Assembly: GCA_949152475.1 (NCBI GenBank)
Contig: OX424561.1
Span: 29,072,481-29,136,480, forward strand
Origin: Terebella lapidaria
Taxonomy: Eukaryota > Annelida > Polychaeta > Terebellida > Terebellidae
DNA: 64,000 nt
Direction of reading: 5' to 3'
The position numbers and the translations under genes are program-made. Below the pieces are notes generated by a model. It ran no database searches, was not told the DNA's origin, and saw only the letters and a program-made list of their open reading frames with translations. This document shows positions 23,616 to 36,889 of the stretch, piece by piece. Numbering within the stretch: position 1 is the first letter of the stretch; every line of letters starts with the position of its first letter.

Positions 23616-26600
23616 TCATAACTTGTGATTCACGCCAGTAATACGACCAGCATTGCAATGTTTTCCGAGACTGGTTTTGAAGAAGTGCAGTATTTCCTCC
23701 CAAGAAGACTCCTGGGCCCTCGCGTGGTCTCGCGCATTGCCTCCCCAGCAAGCCAGGCTGTCTGTGATGACAATGGTAACACGAGTTATTATACAGACTA
23801 TAGACGTTCGGGGTATTGGTGAGGATAGGACACATTACGATCTGAATGTGATAGTATTCGATAAATATCAGTGACGACTTTTCTACTGGTAAATACGCAA
23901 AACAGACCTGGTATCTGGGTCGTGTGAAAAACATGTACATGTATGTTGAGTTATGGGTGCCATATGTGGGCAGGAAAAATTATCTGTTTTCCAGAACACC
24001 AATTCAGGATCATTTCATACCTAATCTACTCCTTTGAACAAGTCTATAAAGATCTAGGCTACACTTCAAAATACCCACTGAACATAGCGTGATAGGTAGC
24101 GAAGAAATGCGGACTATGTGGCGGCTCAAGTATATGTCCGGCGCCAGGATACATTAGCAGGCGGTGATTCGGTTTGTTGTGCTTCCGGAGACGCTGGACC
24201 ACGTGCTCCGAGCATATGGGAGGCATGGAACGGTCATCGGCTCCGTGAATAAGGAGGAATTCGCAGTCAGCTTTCTCAACCTGCATGATGGGGAGCAAGT
24301 GAAGTAGACTACGTAATTATATCGGATTTCTGATAAAGTGGCTTTATCTTTGCGGGCATCCATTTGTAGATTGGCCTGGATTGGATGCGACTTTAAACAT
24401 CAATATTTGATATGGTGTAGGTATATCATGTCTCCAGAAAAAGTTGAAAACGTTCCAATGTGCAGTGGTAATTATAAACTTACTTCATTTATAAATGCTG
24501 TGCAATACTCACAGGAATTTGATATTTCTCTCGCTCCTCCATCGATAATTTGTACATGTTTTCAAATATTAATCCGCCTGTGGGGTGTCTTTCTTCGCGC
24601 ATCGTGTCAAGTCTTAGATGATAGAATCATGCAAAAATATGGTTACACGTATCATAATGGACTCTTATGGTATGATACTTTCCCATTTCAGACAACTAAA
24701 ATATCGCAGTATAGGCAAGGATCGTATAGAATATCCTTGGTATAAGATAAAAGATTCTCACATTTGTATACCATTATAAAACATGAAGCTTACTCGCAGA
24801 CGGGATAAGTGATGCCTCGATAGGAGTGTTGTACCAACGTAAATAAGTCGACGCCGTTAATCGAAACACAGGCTTTGATCTGTAAAATATGCATTTCTTT
24901 TCTGAACATTTACAAATATATATATATACCTAATGACAAAAATACATAAGTGATATATATCTTATGCATATTGTGCTAATAATCAAACGTCAAAGCGAAT
25001 GAACGTTTCATTCAAATAATAAAGAATATATGCGAATGTATCTTTCATCTAAATAAACACCCGCATGCAAATTATGTGATTTCTACATGTGAAGGGTCAC
25101 TATAAATGTTACTGACCTTGTGACACAATGAGGAGACAATAAGAGCCAATTCACCGCCTTTAGATACACCCATGATACCAGTGAACGGTTTCAGAACCTT
25201 GGGGTGACTTAGTAAATAGTCAATTCCTTGCTGAAAACGGCACCAGTCACATATAGGTTAGGAATGTATGTACTTTATAGGCCTAATAATACATACACTT
25301 ATATTACATGATACAATTATAATACAAGATAACAATAAATCTCAATACACATTTTGTTAAAAGAACATGATGGGGAAACATTTGTTGAGTAGGCATTTCA
25401 TACTCTATTCTCATTTGTAACATATTATTTACTAGTCACGCAGCTTGAAGCAAACAAACCAAACATTTCATTTCCAATATTGCGAAAATTGAAATACATC
25501 AACTTTCAACGAAAAATGCAAGAAAGTGTACATATGTACCATGTACTGGTATTAGATTACCTCGAAGTACTCGATGTCGCCGATGAGACCCTCTCCACGC
25601 CCGGGGGTGAAGTACTGCAGAGCCAGGGCTGCCACTCCCCGGGAGGCTAGCAGGGCCGAGCGGTGCTCCACCGTACCCCCCACCGTCCCAAACAGATCTA
25701 TTACCCCGGGGAACGGACCGGGACCTGCATGGCGTACATGTATATGTATCTAACAGTATCTTAGCAGGAGTTGCAAGAGTCAGTAAATATAATGAGCTTG
25801 ATTAACTCTAAGTATGCCATACGCATATTATCTTGTATAATGTAGTGATGAATACAACGGAATTGGAATAGGCCTAAGGTTCAGATGTGAAAAGTGAACA
25901 GGTCAGTCAAGCATTTACATAATCTACAACTAACCAACCTGCCGGAATGAATAAAGTGCCTCTAAGTCTCCCCTCTCGCACAACGATCCTCTGAACTCCC
26001 GTTCTCATGAATCGCCTCTGACAGCACGCCTTGGCCAACCAGTGGCCCCGGGATACCACATCCAGGCACGCGGTCGCATCCACGAACCCATCGAGCAAGT
26101 ACACGTGGGTTGCCAAGGGAACGGTGACGTCAGCTTTGGCCAGTCGTCTACCAGGCTTCTGTCCAGGTTCCTGAATTTGGCTCCAGATCAGTCCCATTGG
26201 CTCAACCTCTGTGTGTACACGTGCATTAGGCCTATTAATTGTATATCCCTAAGTCGCCTTTAATCTTGACACATTATTAGGATTGAAATATTCTGGGATC
26301 TGGGAATTAAGGCGCATTTTTTAACGTATGTTTGACGTCAATACAACGGAATTGCTAATGCATTAATTCAGGGGGCTTACGATTATGAAATGTGGCAGCA
26401 AAAGCAACAGAATAACCTTGAATGTTAAGTCAATATTTCATTGCATATCCCACCGTACTGTGATCTCACATACCTGTGTAACTGCCACCGCGTGCCGGAC
26501 TCGTCTGAACGTTGACAGTTCCCGCGCTGTCGCTGACATAGTGCGCATGCGCGTACAACTTGACGCCATCCTCGTGCACGCGACTCAGCAAAGTTACCTC

Positions 26601-26693
26601 CTGTTCCGGTTTCAAATCGCGCACTACAAGTGTCCAAATATCGTCAACTAGGCACTCTTTCGGCGAAATCGTTATAGAGGGTGACCGGGCCAT
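23616..26693 (-). CDS. Acyl-CoA thioesterase / BAAT family, gene A (eight exons)
   Basis: Complement join 26474-26693, 25939-26208, 25561-25724, 25117-25230, 24794-24879, 24513-24612, 24079-24280, 23616-23761; 433 residues with all junctions in frame. Residues 1-120 form the acyl-CoA thioester hydrolase/BAAT N-terminal beta domain ([35 protein letters not shown]). Then [13 protein letters not shown] opens the alpha/beta-hydrolase domain. The triad is Ser241 in GVSKGGE, Asp in HGADD (333-334) and His367 in [11 protein letters not shown]. Vertebrate type-I ACOTs hydrolyse acyl-CoA to acid and CoA. BAAT, which conjugates bile acids to glycine or taurine, uses Cys at the elbow, so Ser here favours thioesterase. 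Length is close to the human proteins (about 420). The C-terminus is NHKL, at best a weak peroxisomal signal. Gene B follows the same exon plan upstream on the same strand. The acceptor of exon 6 is the least certain. Confidence 0.85.
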
Positions 26694-28176
26694 AACAACA
26701 CGCCTGTTTTCCTCTGCAAATTATATAGCCCCAAAAATCGCACCGGTTTCAGGCTACCGGTATTTTGTGGCCATGTCAAAACACATTCAGTAGCTACATT
26801 CGGACTGGGTTAATTTCATCACATCGACATGCCTTTATCTAGGCCTATATGTCCAGACTATTGGTAAACATGTACATCAAGTCAGTACACAAGGTGGACC
26901 TGACTGCATCCCAGTTATCGACATCTACATGCGTCACCTGGACTTTGAGTATGAGTATCGCGCACCTATATATATGTAGATTTCGTGGAGTGTGTACGCA
27001 AAACAGTCACAACGTTCCTATATAGGTATGTCAAGTCAAGAGATACATATCGCATTACGTAGCCTATAGGTCTGAGTCTACCGTATTGATGCGCATATAC
27101 CTACCGTAGCCCTCAAATATAAGGTCATGGTCTTGAACTCGTTTTACTAGTAGTTCTTAGGCTAGTTCATTATGGTTTTACTGGCGCTTCAAATAATTAG
27201 AGAAATGAACAACAAGCAATGAAGACAAATATGCTTAGTGTGTACAAGTGAACTTCTGGAGGAGTAAATCGAATAACCTTTATTCAGTTGATTCTGTTGA
27301 ATACGAAACTATTAAGGTGTGATCGCACGTAACTTACCAGTGACTGCACTGAGCCACTTCTCCATTGACTTATAATGTGAAAGTAAAGGTAACAAAATCA
27401 CCAGAACAATACAATCCCCTGACCTAAAACTTGGCTAGCACACACACATATACTCATGGATGATGAACCGAGACATGGTTTCATAAATTATATCACGAAA
27501 GCTGTGCAATTTGATGATTAGATAAATGATTTTATACGTTTCACCAAAACGAAGATTCGAGTGTTCTGCTTGACAAACACTGGCTGTTGCATATATTTAT
27601 TCCTTGTTGTCGTCAAAATAATGAACATATCGAGGGCTATACTTTCTGTGAGATGAATACAATGAGCTGAACATTCATAATCCCAAACACCTCGGTGCAC
27701 CCGAGTGCATATCACCTGTGAGTTTTACTGGCCTCACTAGCTATTTGCTGCATAGCATAATCCTTTCGCTCGCCCTGTTGTGAGTGTATTTTGTAGACTG
27801 AGAAATAGGTCGGAAAATGACATATGAAAACGATGAATTTAACAAATTTAACATTGCTTAGTAAGAAACAGAGTCTCGGTTAATAATCCTTGATGGCTAA
27901 CAATCAGAAAGGCAAAGTTTCACGTTGATTGGAAGTGTGTAAATTCATGAATTTGTTACCTTTATATTTACATTATAAGTGAATGGACAGCTGGTCAATG
28001 CCAGGTTCATGACGATCACATGCAATCAATCCTTAAACGAACAGGCACCCATAACACCTTCTTTTACAGTATAGCCTACTGATTCCAGTACTGAAGCTGT
28101 TTATTCGATGCTAGGCCAGACTGAAGTACATTCCATACCAATATATAACGCAGTACTGGTAGCTTGCACCACTAAG
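26694..28176. other. Intergenic stretch between ACOT/BAAT genes A and B
   Basis: AT-rich DNA upstream of gene A on the minus strand. No promoter motif can be assigned with confidence. It ends at the orphan helicase exon. Confidence 0.4.
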
Positions 28177-28318
28177 CCAGACTGGAGGACCTGCGAGACC
28201 ACGCCACATCAGAGAGAATGACTTCCTGACGTTTGACACCATGCGGCACGCTGCACAGTGCATGGGGAGAGTACTCCACGGAAAGACCGACTACGGAATC
28301 ATGGTCTTTGCTGACTTG
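28177..28318 (+). pseudogene. ERCC2: Orphan exon fragment of XPD/ERCC2 DNA helicase
   Basis: After an AG (28175-28176) the plus strand reads ARLEDLRDH, then, one base out of frame, [18 protein letters not shown] followed by [19 protein letters not shown], ending at a GTAAAA donor. This corresponds to the region of XPD (the 5'-3' helicase of TFIIH) around helicase motif VI, normally QCVGRAIRGKTDYG. The Arg of the second R in GRxxR is His here. No other XPD exon was found within the window. With the frame change and the motif loss, the piece looks like a stranded duplicate exon, not a working gene. It sits between two ACOT/BAAT genes and in the opposite direction. Confidence 0.75.
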
Positions 28319-28488
28319 GTAAAAAGTCAAGCTGATGAGTAGTGCATCCTTGTTAGTGATCGCATGTGTGTCGTGCGTAATTGAATACTGTTTTGCATGT
28401 TTTGTACGTGTGGATATGGGGATATTGTTGACACTTCTTGCAAATGTCCTGAATAAAAAATGCAATTCGCTAAATATTCCGTTGCTTA

Positions 28489-28494
28489 TTTATT
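28489..28494 (-). terminator. Poly-A signal AATAAA of ACOT/BAAT gene B
   Basis: AATAAATAAG on the minus strand about 130 bases beyond the stop codon of gene B. Confidence 0.5.
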
Positions 28495-28621
28495 TGAAAT
28501 GCAAAAAAACACCAAGCAGTACACAAATTCACTTTGTACAGTGTAGTTATATGTAAAGATATGTACAGATATGGGTATAATTATAACATGTAGGCCCTAA
28601 TACTAAAACGTAACATTGCCG

Positions 28622-31600
28622 TCACAATGACGAACTGACAGTGGGATGTTCGTTGGCTTTCCGTAGCGTGTCCTTGATGAAGTTGATGATCTCTTGCCAG
28701 GAGTTCTCCTGAGCTTTGGCGTGTAGTGCACACTTACCTCCCCAGTCCATCAAACTCTCTGTATTGGTGGGAACAAATAAATGTAAGGGAATATATGAAA
28801 GTATATGACTAGACAGAACCGCCCACCCCTTTGTAAATCATCTCCTTCTCGGTGAGCTTCGCAAGTTTATTTCATGCATAGACTGTTTCAAACTACGTGA
28901 ACATAAGCTTCATTTTGTGGGAAATCATTTCACATATATGCCAATAATCAGCACAAACTTCTTCTGTATGACAGAATGTAGGCTAAAATTGGAAATAAGG
29001 AGTGACACACTAAATACCTGAATGTTTCCAGATGTTTAACAGCTAAATTCAATGCAGTGATCAACAATGGCCTCCCACTCACAAACACTTAATACCATGA
29101 TATATAACAAAGAAAGTATGACCATCAAAGTATGAACACTAACTGAAGAACGCGTGGTAGGTTTTTCTGAAGTGTGGGCTGTACGGGGGCTCAATGAGAT
29201 GACCGGCTCCAGGGTACATGATCACGCGGCAGTTGTCCCGTCCGTTCTCGCGGAGTCGATCGGAGATCACCTCGGCCATCGTTGGCGGAACCGTGTGGTC
29301 ATCCTCGCCGTAAATAAGGAGAAAATCCGCCTTAGCTCGATCCACCTGTGTGGGTGTGGGTATATGGGGGTTGGGGTGGGAGTTGAAGGTAAAGCTCAAT
29401 AACGGAAGGGAGTGACAGAAAGATATGCTGAGTGGTGCTCTGAATTAGGGAGCATCCAGTTGGACCCTCCCTTCGTCAGCTTAGAATTCATTGCTTATGT
29501 TTGTTGCTTTGTATTCTAGCTTCAAAATATTTTGGGGTATGAAGGCATTGTTTGGTTCAAATTATCTACGAACCAATCAAAAATATTCAATAAGTTATAT
29601 CTTCCTCTTGCATAAATATAGATCTACTCAGCTCAGTTCCTGGAGATATACGTACTGGTATACTATTGGCTCTGAATATTTCTCTGAATTCTGCATATTC
29701 ACGGTATTGTTCAAAGTCACGGATGAACTGTATAGATCCATCTTCAGAACGTGAAGGTTGGGTTAATACTTGCCTTCTGGAAATAATGCAAAATGGCAAA
29801 AACGAATTGCCTTGTGGTTTAGAGTTATTGAAGATATGTGTTAACGAAGCACTTTGTGAGTTTGTATCATAACTGTCATAAAAAGAGAATATACTAGTAA
29901 TAATTCATATAGTCATTATGTAGGCAGTACATATACTTCTTACGAAAGGTATGGGAATTCCTCTCCTTTGTATGAGTGAGTTTGCAAGGTTGGTATGATG
30001 GAGCCGTTGATGGAAACACATGCTCTGACCTGTGAAACACAAAAGACTACACGTACATGTTAAGAAGTTGCACGAACATAATATCAATACAATTGGGTCG
30101 AAAGCCGAACATGTTGGCAGTATTACCTTATCGGGAAATAAAGAACCCATCAGCAATACATATTCGGCACCTTTTGAAACACCAACGGCCGCTATATAAG
30201 GTTTCTGAACATTGGGGTGTCTGAGCAGAAAGTCAACCGCTTCCTGTCAAACAGAACGTTCAAATCATAGAACAAGAAAGTATGGTCAAATGACCAATTG
30301 GAATATATAAACATGGCTGTGTGTTTGAGAATACGTGATGAAAAGTATGTGATTGTCAAGGAAATAACTTATAGTTAGCACAAATAACTAATCCCTCCCA
30401 TTCGTCTATTCAAGTTGAGAAAAAAGATGAGAACAAAGGATTTGAAATTTTGTTGCTTCTCTTTTCGAAGGCAGAATATGATTCTTGCATTCGCAGAGAT
30501 AAATACCATAGTCAATTTCAGCCTAACACTTCACCAGATGATAAGTGGTGAACCATACCAAAGCCTCCGTACAAGCTACATGTAAAGTTGTAAAGCTGTA
30601 TCCCACTGTTGAGCCACATCACCCTGGTCAAGATAATCACTCATATGGGTTCATCAGACAAGTGCTATACCTGTCTGCGGTCAGGGAGCAGGAACCTGAT
30701 ATTTACATATGATGTGAGTGAACAGTGGGGGGGCCGACCCAGCACCGACGCCGAAACAAACCACAGTGGTTTGAAAGTTAAGACACAGTACACCAATGTG
30801 AAGTCCAACGATCCCACAACAAAGAGGTTTATCCGCTTACGGGAGTGTCACCGAATGTCTATTAAATCTGCCAGCATATGTGTGCTATAAGTGTGGTGTT
30901 ACCTCTTGCGTAGCCACAACGTCGTCACAACGCTACACTACATGTAGAAATACCTCAAAGTATTCCATGTCGGAGAGGATGCCGTGGTGTACGGTCGGAG
31001 AGGAGAAGCAGAGCCCGAGAGACGCGATGCCTCTGGAAGCTAGGAGAGCCGCCCGGTGCTCCACCACACCCACTGTGGCACCGAACATGTCCACTGCTCC
31101 TGGGAACGGTCCGGGACCTGCACGGAGTGCCAGTCATACAAGGTACAAGGTTTTCAACTTACACTAAACAGCTTCAGTTCGACAAAAATTATTTATCTCA
31201 TAAGAAATTATAAACTTCTGTAAAAACTTTTCTCAAGAAGGTAGATTCTACACAAGTTATTCGGTCAATTTTATGGACAAAAGCCGCCTTCATATTCCAA
31301 CCTTTCGGCAGAAATAAAGTGGCCACCAGGCGTCCGTCATTGACGGGAATCCGCTGTACACCTTCAGCAAGGTGCACTCTATCACATTTGGCGTAGGCAA
31401 GCCAGGTACCCTGGATGATCTGCCTCAGGCTGGCCTCGCCATCCAGGCATCCGTCCAGGGCATACACGTGCGTCTCTATAGGGACAGTGACGTCAGATTT
31501 CACGAGTCGTCTGCCAGGTTTCTGTCCAGGTTCCTGCACCTGACTCCAAATCAGGCCCATCGGCTCAACCCCTTTTCGTATTGAGTGGGAAAGTTCGATC

Positions 31601-31951
31601 AAGGGTGCTTCATGGATACATATGAGTGTGATTCTTTTAACATACACTCTGGGCCACTTATAACAAAATGCTATATGGTAATTGGATCAATGGTATTTCG
31701 TCTGTGGGTCTATGGACGAATGCACGTGTAGGTCTACCTTCGTAACTCCCGCCCTCGAGGGCTGCCATGGTGTTGACGTCAACAACCCCTGACGTACTGC
31801 TGACGTAATGTGCGTAGGCGAAGTACCGGATGTTGTCCTCTTCGACCCTTGATACCAAAGTTACCAGCTGGTCAGGCTTGAGGTTCGTCACTCTCAGGCG
31901 CCATTTCTGGTCCAAGAGGCACCGTCTGGGGGTAATGTCAATCTGTGCCAT
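28622..31951 (-). CDS. Acyl-CoA thioesterase / BAAT family, gene B (eight exons)
   Basis: Complement join 31738-31951, 31302-31571, 30954-31117, 30127-30243, 29944-30029, 29656-29776, 29144-29345, 28622-28758; 436 residues, all junctions in frame and of the same phases as gene A. N-terminal domain: [38 protein letters not shown]. Hydrolase domain: GPGPFPGAVDMFGATVG, nucleophile Ser239 in GVSKGAE, Asp in YGEDD (339-340), His373 in [16 protein letters not shown], then WGGKCALHAKAQ and a helical tail. SINGSII corresponds to the INGS strand of human ACOTs. Ser in place of Cys at the elbow suggests acyl-CoA hydrolysis. The C-terminus VSSSL is not a canonical PTS1. The acceptor of exon 2 has a weak pyrimidine tract (CGAAAAG), but its phase is forced by both neighbours. 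Confidence 0.87.
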
Positions 31952-32112
31952 CCTAGGCCTGCTACTCGTACGATCTCAACATCTGTCTGAGGTCACATAT
32001 ATATGTGTAGCGTCAGCGTATTTCAAATACTAATTTAGCGTCCTACAACTGTGCAATGAGAAGGGCGTTCCGCCGATTTTGTTCCGTACGATTAGGTTCA
32101 ATGTTAATTTTT

Positions 32113-33395
32113 AGGTTGCCGAACCATCGGTCCGATAATCTATTGCGTGGCGTTGCGTTCGTTGTCCGTCAGCGTCGTCGGCGTCGTCGTCTGTCTACAT
32201 TTTTATCTTTAAAGTATACAGACGAATCTCTTTGGATTTTTTTGCACTTAAATGTTTGAAAATATTTCAAGAAGGATGTATTCTTTTAGGTTTTGGGATT
32301 TTCGCAATTTTGATGGGAAAAAAAAACGTCCCGTTTCTGATTTTGGCAGTCATTTTCTCAAAAACTGTTCGAACAACTTTGAGATTTTTTTGTTTCAAGA
32401 GATTCCCCTCATGTACCACTGTGGCGTGTTTAAGTTTCGTTGTCCATTTTGATTTTTCGACCGGTCCCAAATTTGACATTCTTATGTAATTATCTTGTGC
32501 TTTATAATGGGACACATTATTTTTAATATCTCACTCAATATTGAGGTTAGAGATTAGGAATCAATTGTGGACATATAGAAAATGATATTTGCTGAATATT
32601 CTCATGGCCTTGAATTTGACCTTCGACTTTATTTTCAAGGTCAGAACACAAAATGACTGATATCTTGCTTATTATCGACTTTACAGCAATGGAATCAATT
32701 GTGCATGTAGGAAATGATGTATGCTGAATACTGACCTTGATTTTAAATCAATTGATTGGGAATCAATTGTGCACATACAGGAAATGATACATGCTGAATA
32801 TTCTTGTAATCTTGAACTTGACTTTTGACATTATTTTCAATTTCAGAGCACAAAATGGCTATTATCTCGCTTATTATCGTCTTTACAGCCTAACAATCCA
32901 TAGTGAACATATAGGAAACGATATATTTTGAATATTCTCATGACCTTGAACTTTACCTTCAACTTCATTTTCAAGGTCGCATGATAAAATGGCTAATATC
33001 TCGTTTATTATCGACTTTACAACTTGAGAATTATCGTGGACATATAGGGAATGATATATGCCGAATATTCTCATGACCTTGAACATGACCTTTGACTTTA
33101 TTTTGAAAGTCAGAGCACAAAATGGCTAATATCTCGCTTATTATCGACTTTAAAACTTGAGAATCAATTGTGGACATATTTGAAATGATATTTAAGCCGA
33201 ATATTCTGATGACTTTCAACTTGACCTTTGACTTCACTTTCAAGGTCACAGGGCGAAATTTCTTACATCAGTCATATAGGAAACAATATATGCTGAATAT
33301 TCTCGAGACCCTGAATTTGACCAGTGACATTATCATCAACGTCACGGGACAAAATGGCGAGTATCTAAAATATAGAACATATTGTCCGGTCACCT
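32113..33395. mobile_element. GGTTACCGG-family repeat element, copy 3
   Basis: Opposite orientation to copy 2. It starts AGGTTGCCGAACC with the hairpin tip ACCATCGGTCCGATAA and ends TTGTCCGGTCACCT. The ATGGCTA-type landmark recurs at 32858, 32991 and 33124, a spacing of 133 each. Lies upstream of gene B on its 5' side. Confidence 0.75.
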
Positions 33396-33939
33396 TTATT
33401 AGCCTTTGAGCTAATTTTAGACACTATCTCTGAGTACTATGATAATAGCTGCGGAAATTGCGTGAATGTCCATATACCACCAGGCAAAAACCTCAGCAAT
33501 TCGTCAAACGTCCTTTTGATCTGAAGTCAAGTTCAACGAAAAGCCTCAAATGATTGTTGGTCATATCTTTTATTAGGATCGTCCGATCATCATCGAATCA
33601 GTTTGAAGTTGTATATATATATTTCCATTCGGCATAAAACCATATATTTGACCAAATTTCATATGTCTACCTTGAACTGAAATAAGAGGTAAAGCTTTTG
33701 ATATAATATCAATAGCTTTATAGAAATGTTGGCCTATTTGTCTTTTAGGCCTAGATTTCGGCCTTTCGAGCAATTCAAGTCATCCTATTTTTATACACTT
33801 TACGGATCGCTTGAAATGTTATGCTCGTGCAAGATTATCAAAACGTTTTTGAGCGATTTGTAAAATGCTGTCAAAAGTCCAAAATTGCCACGAAAACATT
33901 TTGTGTTATTTTGAAAAATAATTTGAAAAATTACAAAGA
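33396..33939. other. Spacer before the duplicated ACOT/BAAT block
   Basis: Low-complexity AT-rich DNA; no gene. It contains phrases also seen after gene C (GGCCTTTCGAGCAATTCAAG), so part of it may derive from a decayed repeat. Confidence 0.35.
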
Positions 33940-34080
33940 AACCAAAAATACCTCCCAAAATTTCTTCAAAAGCTACCTGACTATTCCGAAATGATAGCCA
34001 GATAATTTCGATTATGACGCATGGATGGCGAATACATAATTGTATATTTGTAGTTCAATTTTATTCCACTTTATAAATTT
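33940..34080 (+). pseudogene. Remnant of an ACOT/BAAT last exon and 3' end, left edge of duplicated unit 1
   Basis: The stretch AATTTCTTCAAAAG, then ATTTCGATTATGACGCATGG and GTAGTTCAATTTTATTCCAC parallels the end of gene C (CTTCTTCAAAACC, CTCGATTATGATGAATGG, GTAGTTCAATTTTT) and of gene D. It matches 46640-46780 even better. No open frame is left. It indicates that an older copy of the gene once stood to the left. Confidence 0.55.
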
Positions 34081-34890
34081 AGGAGCCCTTTTTGTTTTTG
34101 TTTTTGTTCTGGAAATAATTCTGCAGTGAAGTCATATAGCAGCTACACCACACGCGTTAAAATGCATTTATATTTCAGAAATTATCACGAATGATCAGAA
34201 ACGTCTCTTTCTGGCATTGAAACAGCTTTTGACGTAGACTGAAGCCAACGCCAATATAAACATCTATAGATGTTGATCTATCGTGAATACATGCTGTGTT
34301 CTACCATGATTAACGACTTACAGTACAAACATGGCAGATGATAATAATCGTACCTCTTTATTACATGCTCACGAGGCATCGAATTGAGATAGGCATTCGT
34401 GCATAGACCTGGATATCATTGCAATGCCAAGTTTGATATACATGTAATATCGTTGCGTTACATCACCAAAATATTCACCTACATGACAGAACTCACCAGT
34501 TGATATGTGTTAAACTTGTATACTCCATATTAAACCAGGCATTTACACCTTAACCCGTTATTAGACCAACTATCCTGAATAAAGTCCACGGTCGAGTCTT
34601 TGGACCTTGTCACTGACACTGATATCAGCTCAATATACTCATAGATAAATGAACGTGTTTTGATATTTTTTTCTCTCAATAAAGAGACATACGGTATTAA
34701 CAGGTACATGAATATTCGAAATTTTAACTAGAGTAGTTCCTGAGAATAAACTGGAGTTTAAATAGACGATGTATTTTACATGCTTCACCTGCATATACAT
34801 GAAGCTATGCTAATCTATAATATTAGCTAAATGGTAGTCGATGTATAAAATAAACGTACATGTAAGTCAATCGGGTTTTCTTTTTGATCG
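34081..34890. repeat. Left arm of duplicated unit 1 (non-coding)
   Basis: Matches 46790-47620 through diagnostic phrases such as TCTTTCTGGCATTGAAA, ATGATTAACGACTTACAGTA and AAAGTCCACGGTCGAGTC. It has no coding capacity and lies upstream of gene C. Confidence 0.7.
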
Positions 34891-34892
34891 CC

Positions 34893-35106
34893 AGGACGTA
34901 CGGTGTAAGACGGCGGCCATTTTTGATTTCGAGTTTTCGCATCGTGTTTTCGGGTTTTGGCTTCGTACGTGTTTTCGGCTTTTTGCTTCCTCCGTTTTGA
35001 ACTTCGAGTTTTCGTTTCGTACTTTCGCCTATACGCTTCGTGTTTTCGCGTTCTCGTCCTATTTTTTTGAAGGCGAAAACCTTCGAAAACCCAATTGCCG
35101 CCGTCG
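34893..35106. mobile_element. Small inverted-repeat element filled with a TTTTCG minisatellite
   Basis: Ends GACGGCGGCC and GCCGCCGTC are inverted. Between them runs a simple array of CGTNTTTTCG-type units that on the minus strand reads as a KTRKHDAKTRN-like repetitive peptide. The element is absent from the equivalent place in unit 2. The peptide is an artefact of the repeat. Confidence 0.55.
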
Positions 35107-35879
35107 TACATCATAAAAGATGAGAATTTCTTGAATAGCCGCGTGAATGCCCCTAGTATAGAAAAATAAAAAATAATAATATACACAACAGAACGACCTA
35201 CAAACCGGAATGTATAAACAAGGCCCAGATCTTGGCCAGTGATGCTGCGATGTGTGCTACATTTGCGCTGTTAGCACGATAGAAGGTTCACCCAGTCTCT
35301 GATTCTTATTGCTGTCCTTTTCGTTGAAAAATGTCTCGATCCGACAGTTCTAAGCACACGAATGCATCACAACAAGTCATTTGCCAGCCGCGTAGCCAGC
35401 TAGGTGTAGAGGGGGGTTCATTTCGGTCTGGGGTCTCGGGGAGGGGGGGAGGGGGCATAAGCCATAAGCCATGTGGTAGAATATTTAGAGGGATGATTAA
35501 CTAGAGGGAAGTTACTCAAAATTCAGTAACTTGTTTTCGAATTGAATATTCAAGCAAAAGATTGATAAAGATCGAATGTTTTGAATCACTCGGAATGTAG
35601 GCCAAAAAATATAAAAGGGACCGAAATTCACTTCTAGGCAACTTGCTGGGGATCTTTCCAGTTACTTCCTAAAGGTACTAGTTTGTACATTGGTATCTCG
35701 GACACTGCATCGAATCCCTATTCTAAGATAATGGTCAATATTTGACAGAAAGAATATTTTACTCCCCCTGTGTCGCCATCAAATTACAAAACGTTAGCTT
35801 ACAAAGTTGACAATAACATGACCTGACCCCTAATCAAAAGAACTAGGTCGGTCAACGCTCTATGCCATTTGGTAAGGTG
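35107..35879. repeat. Duplicated non-coding segment upstream of gene C
   Basis: Shares phrases with 49550-49810: CTGCGATGTGTGCTACAT, GCGCTGTT-GCACGAT, CCGACAGTT-TAAGCACACG. No gene. Contains a G-rich patch near 35440. Confidence 0.6.
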
Positions 35880-36582
35880 TATGGTAAATGATATGTGCTG
35901 AATACTGCTGTGACCTTGGATTTGACCTTTGACCTAATTTTCAAGTTCACATGACATAATGGCTAATATATCGCTTATTATCGACTTTACAGAATCAATT
36001 GTGAACATATGTGGTATGACGAATATTGGCAGGACCTTGAATTCGACCTTTGACCTCAATTTCAAGGTTACAGAACGATATGGTGAATATGTCGCTTCTA
36101 ATCGACTTTATAACTTGGGAACCAATTGTGGACATATAGACAATTATATACACTGAATATTCTGATGACCTCAAATTTGACCTTCAGGGTCAGAGCATAA
36201 AATGGCCAATATCTCGCTTATTATTGACTTTACAGCTTGGGAATCAATTGTGCACATATAGGAACCGATATATGCTGAATAGTGTCATGATTTTTCACAA
36301 GGTTGACAAGGTTGACAAGGTTTTCAATGTCAGAGCGCCAAAAGGTTTATATCTCGCTTCATTTTTCTCTTGAATTTGACTTCATTTTCAAAATCATATG
36401 ACAGAATTGCTCATATCTTTCTGATTATTGAATTAACAGCTGATAGCAATCAATTGTATATATCACAGGCAATTGATGTATACTGGATATTCTCATAACC
36501 TTGAATTTGAACAGTGACTTTATTTTCAAGAACACGGGACAAATGACTAATATCTAAAATAAAACATATTGTCCGGTAACCT
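35880..36582. mobile_element. GGTTACCGG-family repeat element, copy 4 (one end preserved)
   Basis: Ends TTGTCCGGTAACCT at 36582. The interior has the family unit (TTGACCTTTGACC, ATGGCTAATAT, TCGCTTATTATCGACTTTAC). The left end is not recognisable; the element is cut or decayed there. It is an insertion in unit 1 without an equivalent in unit 2. Confidence 0.65.
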
Positions 36583-36889
36583 GTCTTCGCCTCTGGGCTA
36601 ATTTTCATGATTACAGCGATTTTGTTATTTTTCAAACTCTGCCCTTCTGATCAAGATTTTATGTCCCCCATCCTTCAATTTTGATTCCGGCGCCCTTGCA
36701 GTCGGTCGCGTGACGATATGACGCAGAACGTTGTATATGTAGTGAAAATAACTTGTCCGCACTTTATTTTCGGGTTTGTTGGTGATCTTTATATCCATAA
36801 AACCATAATCTTGGCCCTATTTTTTTTATGATATGTAGCAAGCCTGTCGGTGGGGTGGTTTAGCCGGAATTTTTGCGTGTACACCTTCA

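Noticed and set aside
26042-26263. Plus-strand frame over exon 2 of gene A
   Set aside because: Shadow of the real minus-strand exon, which is supported by three paralogs.
23616-31951. Assigning genes A and B to bile-acid amidation (BAAT proper)
   Set aside because: The elbow residue is Ser in GVSKG, as in the thioesterases, not Cys.
34827-35186. Minus-strand frame encoding a repetitive Lys/Thr/Arg-rich peptide
   Set aside because: It is the translation of a TTTTCG minisatellite inside a small inverted-repeat element and is absent from the duplicate unit.
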